7,094 bases of DNA from Pseudomonadales bacterium (GTDB lineage: Bacteria > Pseudomonadota > Gammaproteobacteria > Pseudomonadales > UBA7239), in the NCBI GenBank assembly GCA_020443005.1, contig JAGRJA010000174.1, positions 1 through 7,094 on the forward strand, in the 5' to 3' direction. Below the pieces are notes generated by a model that worked only from the letters and a program-made list of their open reading frames with translations, was not told where the DNA came from and did not search any database. A program made the position numbers and the translations under genes. This document shows, piece by piece, positions 6,679 to 7,094 of this stretch (positions are counted from its first letter, which is position 1; every line of letters begins with the position of its first letter).

Positions 6679-7020
6679 CTATGCTTTCTTGACAAACTCC
6701 GATTTCAACTTCATCGCACCAAAGCCTTCAATTTTGCAATCAATATTATGATCACCCTCCACAAGCCGGATGTTTTTGACCTTGGTGCCAACTTTAACTG
6801 AAGAAGATGACCCCTTGACCTTCAAATCCTTGATAACCGTGACGGTGTCACCATCTTTCAATTCATTGCCATTCGCATCGGTGAAAAAGGTGGCTTCATC
6901 GTCTTTGCCAACAGTATCTCCGGGTTGCCACTCATGTGCGCATTCGGGGCAAACCAGTAATCCCCTGTCCTCGTAGGTATATACGGATTGGCATGCGGGG
7001 CATGCCGGCAGTTTTTTCAT
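6679..7020 (-). CDS. yjdM: PhnA/YjdM family zinc-ribbon protein
   Basis: The 113-residue product matches E. coli YjdM (formerly PhnA) over its full length. The N-terminal zinc ribbon has two CxxC pairs, C7/C10 (CPAC) and C24/C27 (CPEC), in the arrangement YTYEDRG..VCPECAHEW. The C-terminal half is a small SH3-like barrel carrying DANGNELKDGDTV (48-60), KDLKVKGSSS (64-73), GTKVKNIRLVEGDHNIDCK (78-96) and MKLKSEFVKK (103-112), which are nearly invariant in this family. Despite the old name, it is not the phosphonoacetate hydrolase also called PhnA, and its physiological role is not settled. No phosphonate genes are in the window, which fits its usual occurrence outside phn operons. GAGGAA lies just upstream of the ATG at 7020. 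No clear terminator is visible in the 207-base gap to the next gene. Confidence 0.95.
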   Translation of the reverse strand: MKKLPACPACQSVYTYEDRGLLVCPECAHEWQPGDTVGKDDEATFFTDANGNELKDGDTVTVIKDLKVKGSSSSVKVGTKVKNIRLVEGDHNIDCKIEGFGAMKLKSEFVKKA

Positions 7021-7094
7021 GGAATTTCCTCAATCAACACTGGGGGGCTCAAAACAAAAAGCGGATGCTTTTCAACAAGGCTGCTATATCCAAG

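Overview
The window looks like ordinary chromosomal DNA from a Gram-negative bacterium, most likely a gammaproteobacterium of moderate GC content. This rests on three things: a PhnA/YjdM protein that closely resembles the enterobacterial one, a PuuC/KauB-type aldehyde dehydrogenase, and a Sec-type exported protein. The genus cannot be fixed from the sequence alone. I see no mobile element, CRISPR array, tRNA or rRNA.

Layout: six of the seven genes lie on the minus strand. From left to right they are: the N-terminal 471 residues of a large exported repeat protein that runs off the left edge (1-1414); a small protein with a single C-terminal membrane helix (1612-1830); a four-helix membrane protein with a strong terminator behind it (2028-2426); a 376-bp divergent intergenic region rich in inverted repeats; the only plus-strand gene, a saccharopine-dehydrogenase-like oxidoreductase (2803-3876); a convergent PuuC-like aldehyde dehydrogenase (3927-5438); an acetoacetate-decarboxylase-family protein with its own terminator and a good promoter (5701-6471); and phnA/yjdM (6679-7020).

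The genes do not form one operon. Terminators at 1973-2001 and 5622-5650, the divergent pair around 2427-2802 and the convergent pair at 3877-3926 split the window into several short transcripts, mostly of one gene each. The three metabolic genes (saccharopine-dehydrogenase-like oxidoreductase, aldehyde dehydrogenase, decarboxylase-like) are next to each other and could share a carbonyl or keto-acid theme, but nothing in the sequence proves a common pathway.

I do not see a convincing new biological system. The items most worth a second look are the tandem-domain exported protein, the acetoacetate-decarboxylase-like enzyme with an altered active-site neighbour, the inverted-repeat cluster between the divergent genes, and the small tail-anchored protein.
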